Below, piece by piece: positions 50,411 through 61,100 of a DNA stretch of 64,000 bases (its first letter is position 1; every line of letters begins with the position of its first letter). The stretch lies in contig NZ_QGTQ01000010.1 in assembly GCF_003182255.1 (NCBI RefSeq), positions 62,001 through 126,000 on the forward strand. The letters are read 5' to 3'. The translations under genes were made by a program, and so were the position numbers. This DNA comes from Paenibacillus cellulosilyticus (GTDB lineage: Bacteria; Bacillota; Bacilli; Paenibacillales; Paenibacillaceae). The notes beneath the pieces were generated by a model. The model ran no database searches and was not told where the DNA came from. It worked only from the letters and a program-made list of their open reading frames with translations.

Positions 50411-51379
50411 TTGGACAAGGAAATGATTCTAAAAGGGATACTGCTCCTCCTGTTCATGGTGAGTGTCTATAAGCTCGTTCAGGTGATCAGTACACCGCTC
50501 ATGCGGCGCTGGTATACACCGGATTACTTGGAGCCGCTAAACGATAATGAGGAAACTAGTAGCCGTGTGCACCTCCATCTGGAAATGCTGCTTCGAGCAA
50601 CAGGGCGCACCTTCACTCCCCAGCGCATCACACAATTCATTGCCATGAGTGCCAGTTTATTCGTTGGTGCTTATTTGTTGTTGTTGCGTGGGTTTGGCGG
50701 TGTTGATTTCGATGTACGATCCATTCAGCAGTTCATGAATATGAAGGTTCTCCTGTATGCAGCGATCATCGGACTCGTTCCCTATGGATTTAAGCGTCTC
50801 CAACTATTCCTGGCACGGCGCGAGAACAGCTATGCCCTTATGGATGGTGTGGAGGCGTTGCTGCTTCATTACCGACAGCCAGGCCACGAAGGCGATCTGT
50901 ACCGCGCGTTATTCTCAGTGACGGAGGCGTTACATGGTCCAATGAAACGAGCGTTCGGCGCTATGGTCAACACGCTTCAGTTAGAGGGGAAGACATCGAT
51001 TCGAAGGGCCGTAGCCCTATTCGAATTTCAAGTTCAGAACGGGTGGGCTAAACAGCTGTCGGTGTTGTTTATTAAGGCCATAGAGGAGAACCGTGACATT
51101 GAACGAGCACTTAAGAAGGTGCACGGGGATATGACAGAATCGCTGCGTCATATTGAAGAAGAGAAGAGCGAGTATTCGGAAGCCGTCATTATGGGATTCA
51201 TTCCGACAGCGGGTCTGCCATTTGCGATTTACGGCATGAATCGGTTATTCGAGGGGGCGATTTGGCAGCTCCTATTCCAGCAGCCGAAAGTGTTCCAGGC
51301 ACTTCTCTTATGTGTTCTGTCTTGTGCCATAGGACTAGTCACTTCCTTCATCCTATCGAAGCCGAAACTTGAGGTGTGA
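50411..51379 (+). CDS. tadB: Tad inner-membrane platform protein TadB
   Basis: The 322 residues carry a T2SSF-like core with about four membrane helices (the first IILKGILLLLFMVSVYKLVQV-like, the last VFQALLLCVLSCAIGLVTSFIL). The cytosolic helices include RRAVALFEFQVQNGWAKQLSVLFIKAIEENRDIERALKKV. TadB and TadC form the platform for the TadA motor. The start is TTG 50411. Confidence 0.75.
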   Translation: MDKEMILKGILLLLFMVSVYKLVQVISTPLMRRWYTPDYLEPLNDNEETSSRVHLHLEMLLRATGRTFTPQRITQFIAMSASLFVGAYLLLLRGFGGVDFDVRSIQQFMNMKVLLYAAIIGLVPYGFKRLQLFLARRENSYALMDGVEALLLHYRQPGHEGDLYRALFSVTEALHGPMKRAFGAMVNTLQLEGKTSIRRAVALFEFQVQNGWAKQLSVLFIKAIEENRDIERALKKVHGDMTESLRHIEEEKSEYSEAVIMGFIPTAGLPFAIYGMNRLFEGAIWQLLFQQPKVFQALLLCVLSCAIGLVTSFILSKPKLEV

Positions 51380-51382
51380 TGC

Positions 51383-52264
51383 ATGGTCGTGACGATATGG
51401 AAAGTGTTCATTTTTGTTGTTATACCGATCTTGTTCGTGTTCATGGTTCACGAATTGATCTATTTAAGAAAGAAACCGCAAAGCCCGCTGAAGCGGCTCA
51501 AGTATTCATTGGATGAGCACATGCTGGTCATGCAGCGCTTGTATCAGGATGAACGACTGGATAGTGCCTTTCGAACAGCTGGCATGCCTGCTGCGCTAAC
51601 AGCTTGGCAATATCGTTTCTTTCGGGATGGGCTGTTTATTGTCTGGGTGATTTACTTGCATGCCGTGGTGCTGGTTCATACGCATACCTATCCCATTAAG
51701 GGCATGATTCTGCTAGCGGTGTGCTATGTCCTGTCCTGGAGCGGCCATCGCTATTTCCCGGTTCGATTGTTACTCGATGCCTTTCAGAAGGATCGGCAGG
51801 CCAAGAAGAATGATGAAGTGTTTGATTTATATTTGCTCTTGTCTAACGACTACCATGCAGAGAGCGCTGTTCACTACCAAAGTGTATATCGCAAATTGTC
51901 GGAGTATAGCCGGTATATGAAGGCGCTGCGCAAAGATTTGGACCAGCTCCTGTTCGAATACCCCATTGATAGCGGACGGGCCTTCAAACAGTTCGGTGAG
52001 CGAGTAGGGACCAAAGAGTCACGCAGCTTGGCAAGCTTGCTCGAAAGAATTGATCACGCCAATCCGGAAGTAGCGGTAGATCTGCTCGATGAGAACTATG
52101 AATCCTTCCTTGACTTCCGTCGGCAGCGCCGGAAGCGGAAGCTGAAGCTCAATGGTTATTTCGGCTTTATGGTAGTGTTCGTGTCGGTATTGACACTTGT
52201 CTACTTTATGAATGTGTCTACCAACGTATATAAGAGCATGCTTCTTGAAGTGCTCAATCAATAA
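51383..52264 (+). CDS. tadC: Tad inner-membrane platform protein TadC
   Basis: The 293-residue protein has an N-terminal anchor, a paired hydrophobic region (LFIVWVIYLHAVVLVHTH, MILLAVCYVLSWSG), a cytosolic helical domain (KQFGERVGTKESRSLASLLERIDHANPEVAVDLLDENYESFLDFRRQRRKRKLKL) and a final membrane helix. It follows tadB by 3 bases. Position and topology point to TadC. Confidence 0.7.
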   Translation: MVVTIWKVFIFVVIPILFVFMVHELIYLRKKPQSPLKRLKYSLDEHMLVMQRLYQDERLDSAFRTAGMPAALTAWQYRFFRDGLFIVWVIYLHAVVLVHTHTYPIKGMILLAVCYVLSWSGHRYFPVRLLLDAFQKDRQAKKNDEVFDLYLLLSNDYHAESAVHYQSVYRKLSEYSRYMKALRKDLDQLLFEYPIDSGRAFKQFGERVGTKESRSLASLLERIDHANPEVAVDLLDENYESFLDFRRQRRKRKLKLNGYFGFMVVFVSVLTLVYFMNVSTNVYKSMLLEVLNQ

Positions 52265-52283
52265 TGATAGGGGATAGTTACAA

Positions 52284-52445
52284 ATGACAAAAGTAATGGC
52301 ACTGCTCGTACTCATTGCAGCCACACTCATTCTGATTAGTTTGACCGTCTTCTCCTCAGATGGAACATTCGGCGATGCCAAGACACAGAAGGAAAGAGCG
52401 CACACGATGACACAAACAACAACCGTACCAACGCAATTGCCGTAG
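52284..52445 (+). CDS. Pilin-like peptide, tandem copy 1
   Basis: The 53-residue peptide has an N-terminal membrane helix (VMALLVLIAATLILISLTVF), then SSDGTFGDAKTQKERAHT and a Thr-rich end. It directly follows tadC, where Flp-type pilins or pseudopilins belong. The Flp processing motif (G before x4-E-Y) is missing. AGGGGAT precedes the ATG. Confidence 0.7.
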   Translation: MTKVMALLVLIAATLILISLTVFSSDGTFGDAKTQKERAHTMTQTTTVPTQLP

Positions 52446-52511
52446 TTCACATTCGTTTATATACGCAATGTTCGATTCCACTATTTCATGATGTAAAGGG
52501 GATTAACCAAC

Positions 52512-52673
52512 ATGACAAAAGTAATGGCACTGCTCGTATTAATTGCAGCAACACTGATTCTGATTAGTTTGACCGTCTTCTCCTCGGATGGAACATTCGG
52601 CGATGCCAAGACACAGAAAGAACGGGCTCACTCGATGTCGCAGACAACAACGGTACCAACCGCCCTTCCATAA
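52512..52673 (+). CDS. Pilin-like peptide, tandem copy 2
   Basis: Same length and almost the same sequence as copy 1; the visible changes are T to S and M-T to M-S near residues 42-44 and TQLP to TALP at the end. AAAGGGGATTAACCAAC precedes the ATG. Three near-identical copies in tandem suggest a demand for high output, as for a structural subunit. Confidence 0.7.
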   Translation: MTKVMALLVLIAATLILISLTVFSSDGTFGDAKTQKERAHSMSQTTTVPTALP

Positions 52674-52716
52674 CAGAGGGGCATTTACATGATAAAACGA
52701 TAAGGAGTGTTGTAAC

Positions 52717-52878
52717 ATGACAAAGGTAATGGCGCTGCTCGTATTAATCGCAGCCACATTGATACTGATTAGCTTGACGGTCTTTTCATCGGATGGAACA
52801 TTCGGCGATGCCAAAACACAAAAGGATCGAGCGCATACGATGTCGCAAACGACGACTGTTCCATCTGCGCTGCCTTAA
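52717..52878 (+). CDS. Pilin-like peptide, tandem copy 3
   Basis: The 53 residues differ from copy 2 by KER to KDR and a final VPSALP. The DNA carries several silent changes, so the copies are not freshly duplicated and the protein is conserved by selection. AAGGAGTG precedes the ATG. A hairpin follows that may limit read-through to the next genes. Confidence 0.7.
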   Translation: MTKVMALLVLIAATLILISLTVFSSDGTFGDAKTQKDRAHTMSQTTTVPSALP

Positions 52879-52892
52879 TACAGAGGGGAGGA

Positions 52893-52927
52893 GGCGGTGC
52901 CCTACCCGTGCACCGCCCTTATTTATT
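52893..52927 (+). terminator. Partial terminator after the pilin array
   Basis: GGCGGTGC and GCACCGCC pair over a 9-base loop and are followed by CTTATTTATT. The next ATG is only 10 bases away, so the hairpin may set a high pilin to pseudopilin ratio. Confidence 0.65.
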
Positions 52928-53308
52928 ATGACGAAAGTACTTGCTTTTATTATGCTGTCTGTCTTTTTTCTTTACTATATGAGTCAGCCAGAAGTGGAGC
53001 GGACGCTGCAATATCGTGACCAAGTTCTCCAGAAGAAGGCGAATCAGATGGCGCATTTGGCCGCGCTTGAGGGGAGATTATCCCCTGAGATCAAGGAGCA
53101 AGTATTGTCTGACCTCGACGATCTGTACTTCGACCGCGATTCGGTGAAGCTGGAAGGGCCGGATACGGTCTCGCTACGGGGGGAGGTAATGGATGTCTCA
53201 CTGAGGTATCCCCAAGGGCCAACGCAAATATTTGATTTGTTCGGCACAGATGAAGCGAGAGACTATTATTACCCCATCTCTATTATGAGTGAGTACTTGG
53301 AGCCATGA
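52928..53308 (+). CDS. Pseudopilin-like protein
   Basis: The 126 residues begin MTKVLAFIMLSVFFLYYM, the same MTKV start and single helix as the three pilin-like peptides. A soluble part with predicted strands follows (SVKLEGPDTVSLRGEVMDVSLRY). It resembles a TadE-type minor pilin in size and place. The ATG at 52928 has no strong ribosome site. Its end overlaps the next gene (ATGA). Confidence 0.6.
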   Translation: MTKVLAFIMLSVFFLYYMSQPEVERTLQYRDQVLQKKANQMAHLAALEGRLSPEIKEQVLSDLDDLYFDRDSVKLEGPDTVSLRGEVMDVSLRYPQGPTQIFDLFGTDEARDYYYPISIMSEYLEP

Positions 53309-53784
53309 AGTGGGTCCTTGTACTGCTTCTAATGACACCGATCTTCCTGCTGTTTCAGGCGTGGGATCTGGATGAGTCTCTGCAAACCAAGCTGCACGCA
53401 CAGCTGAAGCAAGCGGTGGATCTTGGCACACATGACGCTGCGCTGCAGGTGGAACCCGTGGCGTTAGAGCAGGGTGAAGTTCGGTTCGAGCAGACCTATA
53501 CCGTATTTCTGGACGCGTTGCAACGACAATTGAAATTGGATAGCGGCCTAGACCCGCTAGCAACGAGTGTATGGAAGGATGGTCTCCAGGTCGTACTGTT
53601 CGAACAAGTTGAAACGGGGCCATTTCCACGGACGTACAGCTCCGGTCCGCCTTATTATTACACAGACACGCTGCTAGGCCCGTCAGTCGTAGCGATTGTG
53701 AAGATCAAGCATCCTCGCTATTTTGGTGTGTCGGACGATTTCGAATATGTGATTGGATCAAGCCATGAATATAAAGGTTACTAA
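53305..53784 (+). CDS. Pseudopilin-like protein
   Basis: The 159 residues have an N-terminal helix (WVLVLLLMTPIFLLFQAW) and an outside domain (LHAQLKQAVDLGTHDAALQV, VVAIVKIKHPRYFGVSDDFEYV). This is the TadE/TadF pattern of small anchored proteins ending a Tad operon. Translation is coupled to the preceding gene. Confidence 0.6.
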   Translation: MKWVLVLLLMTPIFLLFQAWDLDESLQTKLHAQLKQAVDLGTHDAALQVEPVALEQGEVRFEQTYTVFLDALQRQLKLDSGLDPLATSVWKDGLQVVLFEQVETGPFPRTYSSGPPYYYTDTLLGPSVVAIVKIKHPRYFGVSDDFEYVIGSSHEYKGY

Positions 53785-53823
53785 TTTGGAGGTAAGTTGA
53801 CCGTCTGTAAAATAGTGGTTTAC

Positions 53824-53870
53824 AATAACGGTATATACTGGTAGACTGTTGATACATATATACTGTTATT
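53824..53870. promoter_or_regulatory. Long palindromic operator before the AbrB-like gene
   Basis: AATAACGGTATATA (53824-53837) is repeated inverted as TATATACTGTTATT (53857-53870) with one mismatch. The arms lie just upstream of GGAGGT and the ATG, fitting autoregulation by the encoded DNA-binding protein. Confidence 0.6.
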
Positions 53871-53884
53871 GGAGGTTTTACAAT

Positions 53885-54061
53885 ATGGCTGAAATTGTAC
53901 AGCAAATACAGAAACGAATGATTATTAGCCTTGCGGCAATTGCGAAGTCTTCTTCTCTAGATATCAAGGAAGGCGATTACTTGTTATTTGAAGAGCGAGA
54001 GGATGGCATTTTACTGCGTCCGGTTGTTTGGCAACCGAAGGAAAAGAAGGTTGACAGCTAG
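53885..54061 (+). CDS. AbrB/MazE-like regulator
   Basis: Fifty-eight residues fit a swapped-hairpin AbrB fold: RMIISLAAIAKSSSLDIKEGDYLLFEEREDGILLRPV. Such proteins are transition-state regulators or antitoxins. GGAGGTTTTACAAT precedes the ATG. No toxin gene is adjacent, so a regulator is more likely. A long palindrome lies upstream and a strong terminator follows. Confidence 0.8.
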   Translation: MAEIVQQIQKRMIISLAAIAKSSSLDIKEGDYLLFEEREDGILLRPVVWQPKEKKVDS

Positions 54062-54086
54062 GGACTAATAGGATTAATTCATGTCG

Positions 54087-54130
54087 AAGACAGCTAAGAC
54101 CTTAACAGGTAAGGACTAGCTGTCTTTTTT
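54087..54130 (+). terminator. Terminator after the AbrB-like gene
   Basis: AAGACAGCTA and TAGCTGTCTT pair, with an inner CCTT/AAGG stem, followed by TTTT. Confidence 0.85.
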
Positions 54131-54225
54131 ATAAGGCCGACCGGCGCGCCAGCATTACGGTTGCTAAGTGGCAGGCTTTTCCGGTTGCGGTATAAACAAC
54201 TACATTAAAGAAAGGTACGATCTCT

Positions 54226-55179
54226 ATGAAGAAAAAACTACTCCTTCTACTAGCTACAGTATCCATGCTGTGCGGTTCGCTGGCAACGACCGTACAAGCT
54301 GCAGACGGCCCCTATTCGATCTCCAAGCTGATTCATACGCCGCTGCCGATTGAAGTACTCGTTAACGCTCGTAAAATCGCTTTTACGGATGCGCGGCCAT
54401 TCAATGAAAATGGTTCGGTACTCGTTCCCGTTCGCGTCGTGTCCGATAATCTTGGCGGCAAGCTGTCACTCGTCGGGAAGAACATTACGATTGTCAAAGG
54501 TGATCGCACAATTAAGCTGACAATTGGAGCGAAAACAGCAACGGTCAATGGCAAATCGCTGACGCTGAATGCGCCAGCTAATGCAGTGAATGGGCGTACC
54601 TATGTACCGCTTCGTTTCGTTAGTGAAGCGTTTGGAGAATCGGTAGAATGGGACAGTGTGAACCAGTTCGTCTGGATCGGGAAGAAGGACATTCCGAAGC
54701 TGGAGGACGTGGCGAAGCTGGTCGATATTAAACCGTTTCTGCCGTATTACAAAGGTGTGGAAAGCTTACTTGATCCGTATTGGACAGGTACACAGGCAAC
54801 GAAAGCTTATGTGTTAGAAGAAAAGGACTTTCCATTCCTGCTCGAAGGGTCCAATTACTATCGCTGGGACTTAATCAAGAGTGTAGGAGGTAGCACGTAC
54901 ATTCGATCTTCGACGACGCAAACGGGTTCAATGGGGACGGGATTGTTTTTCCTTTCGAAGGAAAAAAGATACCGTGATCGGGGAGAATTGGCTGGGATAC
55001 GTGAATCAATAGATGGGTATCGGATCCATTACTATAGTGAATCAGACATTACAGATAAGGATAATTTCGGAGATACCAACTATATGAACTTTAAATTAAG
55101 TCAGGTTGATTATATCGGAATTAGTAGTGCGGTTGATACCAAAGCGTTCCCCATTCTGATTAAAAATCCATTTAACTAA
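54226..55179 (+). CDS. Secreted stalk-domain (copper amine oxidase N-terminal-like) protein
   Basis: The 317 residues have a signal peptide (LLLLLATVSMLCGSLATTVQA). A Copper_amine_oxidN1 stalk domain follows (PFNENGSVLVPVRVVSDNLGGKLSL, TYVPLRFVSEAFGESVEWDS). This adhesion-type domain is very common in Paenibacillus. The C-terminal half is unrecognised. The next gene follows by 6 bases, so both are probably one operon and may act together at the surface. Confidence 0.8.
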   Translation: MKKKLLLLLATVSMLCGSLATTVQAADGPYSISKLIHTPLPIEVLVNARKIAFTDARPFNENGSVLVPVRVVSDNLGGKLSLVGKNITIVKGDRTIKLTIGAKTATVNGKSLTLNAPANAVNGRTYVPLRFVSEAFGESVEWDSVNQFVWIGKKDIPKLEDVAKLVDIKPFLPYYKGVESLLDPYWTGTQATKAYVLEEKDFPFLLEGSNYYRWDLIKSVGGSTYIRSSTTQTGSMGTGLFFLSKEKRYRDRGELAGIRESIDGYRIHYYSESDITDKDNFGDTNYMNFKLSQVDYIGISSAVDTKAFPILIKNPFN

Positions 55180-55185
55180 GGTGAT

Positions 55186-58100
55186 ATGATGAAGATGAAA
55201 AAATTTACAAGTCTAGTGCTCATATTTGCTATTTTGGCGGGTCTTATACCCGCCATTTTTGTGCCCAAAATTGCAGAAGCAGCGCTTGGAGATAACACGA
55301 GCATACAACCTGTTAATAGAATTGTGAATGGACAGTCTCGTTATGTAGCAGTTGGGTTTATGTACTACGAGGTATGGAGTAAGAATGATGGTTCATGGGA
55401 TTTATCTAGTCCGCGTCCTGGTACAACGGAAACAGTTTCAAATTCGTATACATTTAACTTCCCAGATCGGCGAGTGCGAAGCGTTACCGTCAAAGCATTT
55501 GATCCGACAGCTCATTCTGAATATTTCACAAGTTCTCGCGTTGGTTCTGAACCCTGGTCAGAGTTTCAAAAATTTACAAGCACGAGTATTACAAATTACC
55601 AAGCAACAAATATATATGGTAAAGAGTCATCAACAGTTAGTTTCACTGCGAGTGTTTCAGCACTTCTTAGCTCATTACAAACTTATAATGTTCGAAAAAG
55701 ATCAGCTGATGAAGGCGTAGACTACTGCCCGAAATGTACCGACGACACTCTAATCTATCGCTACTACATTCCATTGCTTTTTGAATTCCAATTAGATGGC
55801 AGAGAATCGGTTCATTACTATTTAACCGATGGAACGAATATCGATGCCGACTTTACCAACCAGTCACGAAACGTTACGCAAGGCGAGTCACTGGGGTTCA
55901 CACCAGCGACGAATGCGAAGTACACCTATAATGGCTATAAGAAGTCAACTGTCGGGCCACCAAGCGGTGGCTCTATTTTTTCGGGCAATCCGCCAGATGT
56001 GACTTATGACGGCACCTACGACATCTATCATGTGAATTTGTACTATACCAAGAAGTCAGAGGCGCAAGCCTATATTCGTCATGTGGACCGCGACGGTAAT
56101 CCCATATCGGAGTTAGCCGACAAGGATCGGGACGAACCCCTGGTGAAGAATGCTGTATTTAGTTCAACGAGTGCAGCTGCGCCAAGTGGGTATACCTATG
56201 CCGGTTATGTGAAAACGGCAACCGTATCCGGAAGTGCGCCTACAGACTTTAATAACCCGACTGCTGGTGAATATGCAGCATTCACCTTCGAAGGTAATTT
56301 TACAAAGCTGTATCTATACTATGTTTACGATAAAGATGCTTCTGTCACGATCCGCCATGTAGATCGCAGCGGTGTTGCCATACCGGGGATGAGTGACATC
56401 GACAAATCGTTAAAGCTGAAGCAGACTTACACGTTCACCCATACAGCTGCGCCAAGCGGCTATACCTATGCTGGTTATGCAAAGACGACAACGGGTACAC
56501 TGCCAACAGCAGCAGCGGACAGTACGCCTACGCCAGGTGAGTTCCCGACGCTGACTTACAATGGCGGATTTAAGAAGCTCTACCTTGATTACGTATACGA
56601 CATAGACCAGTCCGCGAATATGGGAATCATTCATGTTCGTCATATGGTGCGAACTGGTCCAACAGGAACCTACACGAAAGCCAATGAGGAGAGCGTTGTC
56701 GTTCCGAATCTAACGGATGCTGCAACGACAAAGACGCTATCGGCCAATACGACCTACGGCACGTATCAGGGACGGAGTTCCAGCAAATCGGGCGGATATT
56801 CCGATTCGATTATTACGATCGGCGGCAGCGCTGTTACCGTATCCTTGACCAAGAGCAGCAGCGAAGCGTGGGTATCGTTCTATTATGAGAAAACCGCGGA
56901 TTTTACGGCGGACTTCGATGTCACACCAGCATCGATCAAATACCGTGAATCCTTTAAGCTTCATCCGAAGGACTGGGAACTGAATGGCTGTACCTATGTG
57001 GGCCATTATTACAAGATCGAGCGGGACGGTTCAACGTGGACATCGTCGATGATTAGTGGCATGACAACGGATAGTACGTACTCTTATTCAAGCTATCCAT
57101 GGAATATTGGGGTAGGCGTTCACGAGATCTATATGAAAGTGGTCACGAGCTGCGGAACAAGCAACTGGATCGGGCCGAAGACGCTCACCGTTACTGACGA
57201 TTCTAATAATGATCCACCGGAGTTTCAGTTGGGGTTTGTCTATAATACGGCTCGAACGAAACCAATTGCCCAAGTGACGGAAGGTTCAATTATGGATCTT
57301 ACGGTCATCATGGATTCGTCCGTACCGACGCCATACGATCCCAATGGAGATACGATCACTTTCGCTGGTTATGATTTAAGTTCAGCTGACGAATGGCTGC
57401 AGAACAAGATCAGCAGCAGCGGCTATAACTACACGACCTCATACATCATTCCGAACATCACAATGGACGAGGTAGGCTTCCACTATATTACGGCGTACAT
57501 GAGAGATTCACTTGGTGCCATGTCTAAGGCGACGACATCTATCGAAGTTGTGCCGAAGAATCCTGTTCCTGTAGCGGTATGTCCGGAAGTCGTTACGGCA
57601 AACCATCCAGTCGATCAATCGCTATTCGATGCTTCGAAGAGCTACAGCCCCATTAGCCGAAAGATCGACCACACGCTCGACGAATGGACGAACAAGCAAA
57701 CGGCGTATACGAACGATACCGATCACAATATTACGGTCATCGTGGAGCTGGGCGTAACGGACGAGAAGGGATTACATTCGCTTTCGAACGCGACCTGTAC
57801 CATTATCGTTAAGCCCGACCTTCCACCAATCGCAAAACTTAATGTACCAGCGAAGGCGGTTCGTGATGAATCGGCCAACATTCTGAATGAATCGTATTCG
57901 CCAGATGGTGACGAAATCGTAAAGGTTGAATATCAGTTCAAGTACGACACTGCAAACAATGGCTTTGATGACGACGCTTGGCAGAAAGTATACGGCAGCA
58001 TGCAGCGCATTGTCTACTCTCCGTCGAAGGTCGGTAAGTATTGGTTTTACGTGAAAGTCACCGACGAATACGGGCTGACAGCCGAGACGAATGTTTTAGT

Positions 58101-61100
58101 CACTGACGGCCTCGTGATGGATGTCGTCAACAATGCACCTTCGGTATCCTTTACGGTGGAGGGCAAGAACGAGCAGCCCGATCTAGAGCCTTACACGCAG
58201 GTGAAACCTGAAACGATGCTCAACTGGCCGGTCTATGTAACCGGCTCATCAACGGAAGTATTTAACAAGAATAATCTATGGCGGGTAAGCGGCAATAATC
58301 TGGTCAGCGGGGAAGCACGCAACTCCGGCAGCCCGCATCAATATTTCAAGGGCTTTAATTATACAAGGGGCAGCGCAACTCTATATACAACACTGCCGGC
58401 GGGATTCCAAGACAATGGTTATGGGCCGAATAACCTTTCACCTTGGCGCAGCAGCACGGACTATGATTCCACACAGACGAACCCTATTCTGGATGAAACC
58501 GCTGCGGCATGGAAAATCGCAGCACAAGGTACGGTGAGTCGGATTCGATCTAATAAAAAATACCTTTATTACGATACGTACAATTCGACCACGGACGTGT
58601 CGGCTCTTTATGCAGTCGATATAAACAACCTTCCGCAGCTGGATTATGAAGTGTGTGGGTGGGTAATCTGTCCGAAGTACAAAAGCGGTACAACGCCGTT
58701 TGCATTTAAGATTATTGGTCTACCAAGTTTCTCAAAGACCACAACCTATAATACGAAGACCGGCACAGCAACCGGACCTCTGACCTATTCTTATGTCGAA
58801 ATTGATGAGTGGGAGCTTGCAGGGGATAAGATTTATGTAAGAGCGTTGTTCCAGGCGACCAATAAATATACCCCAGCCGGAGAAAGTTCATCGAAAACAC
58901 AGACATTCAGTGTCTATGATTTACTCATCTACGATGCCTTCACCGGATCGCTGATTGATCGTTATGCAGCAAACGAGGAGCTGCAAGCACAGATTGCGAC
59001 GATTCATGATATGACGGGTAACACGGGTGCCTATGGACTCGGGTCGTTAATGAAGATCATTTCAACGAATGGTGATCGCGTCGTATTTGAAGCAAGAATA
59101 AGCGGAGTTACAGCTCCAGAGGTTTCGCTTAAGGTCATGTTTGAATTGCTTCCAGACTTGTCGGTTCAATACAAGGCGACTTGGAGCACAGCGCCGAAGC
59201 TGGGATCAACGGCAGGCGTTTATGTCCAGGTGAGTGATATGTTCTTTGATCCAACGGGAGCCATGTATTTCTACGAAGGATATGGAGCGACCACAGCTGC
59301 AACTACGTTCTCCGAACTGTACGTTACGAAATACAATGCAGACTACACGTTTGCATGGCGTACTGCGCTTGGATCAGGGGGGCCAGCTTATACCGCTACC
59401 ACTAACGCCAGTTATGTGTACCCGAACAATGTAGCGAGCCTCATGATTAACTATGATGCAGGCACCTTGTACGCCAAGAAGTATTATGACTATCGGACAA
59501 GCACGTCACAGGTGACAGCGAGCGCGGGTGAAAACGTGTATGTCATTAACACGAAGACAGGCGCAATTAAACAGACGAAGTCACTAGAAAATGGCGACAA
59601 TCTCGATATGTATGCGTACAGCGATGGTACGATCGAGGCAGCGGCTAAGTTTTACGTCAATCATGACGGCACCACGACTAGCGGTAACCCAAGCACAACG
59701 ACGATTGACGGCTATCATACGTCGCGTAAAGATGCAACGTGTACGAGTGCTTACAATGTCACGGGCGTAAAGAGTGGCTATAATAGCGTTCGCAATGATG
59801 CAGGACAAGAAGTTGGCCGGGCTGGGGTTACTTGTATCGGCACGTTCCAGATATTCGGTGAATACGTAGGGGATGGCATTTATGCTTCCCTCACGAAGAA
59901 CGAGACGACTGGAACCAGTGATGGCTTCTATCTCACGTTGTCGAAGGGAACGCCAACAACGACACCTGTTATTCGAAAATCGTTTACGAGCGGACAGTTC
60001 TATTCGACGGATCAGCTGGCGAATGCCGAGATGAAAATCAGCTTCACCATGAAGTACAAAAGCTATGATACGGAGACGCTTGGCTTCTCCTTCCGGATGC
60101 AAAATCCTGAAGACCGTTATGCGTTTGAAACAGACGGTTCGAACGTGATGCTGGCCAAGTACGAGAACGGCCAGCGTACCCTACTCGATTCGAGCACGTA
60201 CGCTTTTGAGGATGGGAAGTCTTATTCGGTTAAGCTGCTGACAAGAGATGCCCGTCTGCAGGCCTTCATCGGAAACGTGCCTTTGTTCGATGTGAAGGAT
60301 TCAACGTATACGACAGGAAGATACGGCTACTTTAGCGATAAATCCTTTGTGACATTCGGTGCCATTCAGTACAAGGATCTTGGGGATACAGCCCAGTGGT
60401 CTACCGACTATGCCATTTGGGATGAAACGACGCAGCAAGCCGAAGTGGCGTACAAGAAAATTACGTATGAAGATCCGGAGAACGATCCATCGAGCGGTGA
60501 CTATCAATGGACGATCGCACACACGCCGCGCTTCATCAATAACCAAGGCCTATCGGCACTCGACGGACAGACGTTCACAGCGCCGCAGCTGACGTTTGAT
60601 AAGGTAGGCGACTACCTGGTAGCGCTGCAGGCGCAGGACGATCCAAACCCATCGTACTTGATGCCGATGAGTGAATTTGATGAATACCGTGCAGAGTCAG
60701 ATCCATACATTCGCAAAATCACAGTTCACCGGCGACCAGTATCCGACTATGAGATTGTGCAGCAGGCTAGCGATGGTGTTGTGAAATGGACCGATCACAG
60801 TTACGACCCCGATCGTTATGAAAGTGCGACGAATTATTCGACTGAGGATACGGGGATCGATTACAAGACGACCCGAGGCATATTAGAGAAGCGCTTCTAC
60901 TACATTACACCTAGCGGAGAATACGTTGCGGAGAAGCTGCTCACACCGCAGGAAATCGGCCAATACGAAGTGGGTATGGCGGTGCGCGATGAGTACGGGG
61001 CTTGGAGTGCCTACACTGTGAAAATGCTCGATGTGACGATGATAGCGGTATTGAATACGCCGCCAGTGGCCGGGTTCACGACAAGTCACATCACGACCTA

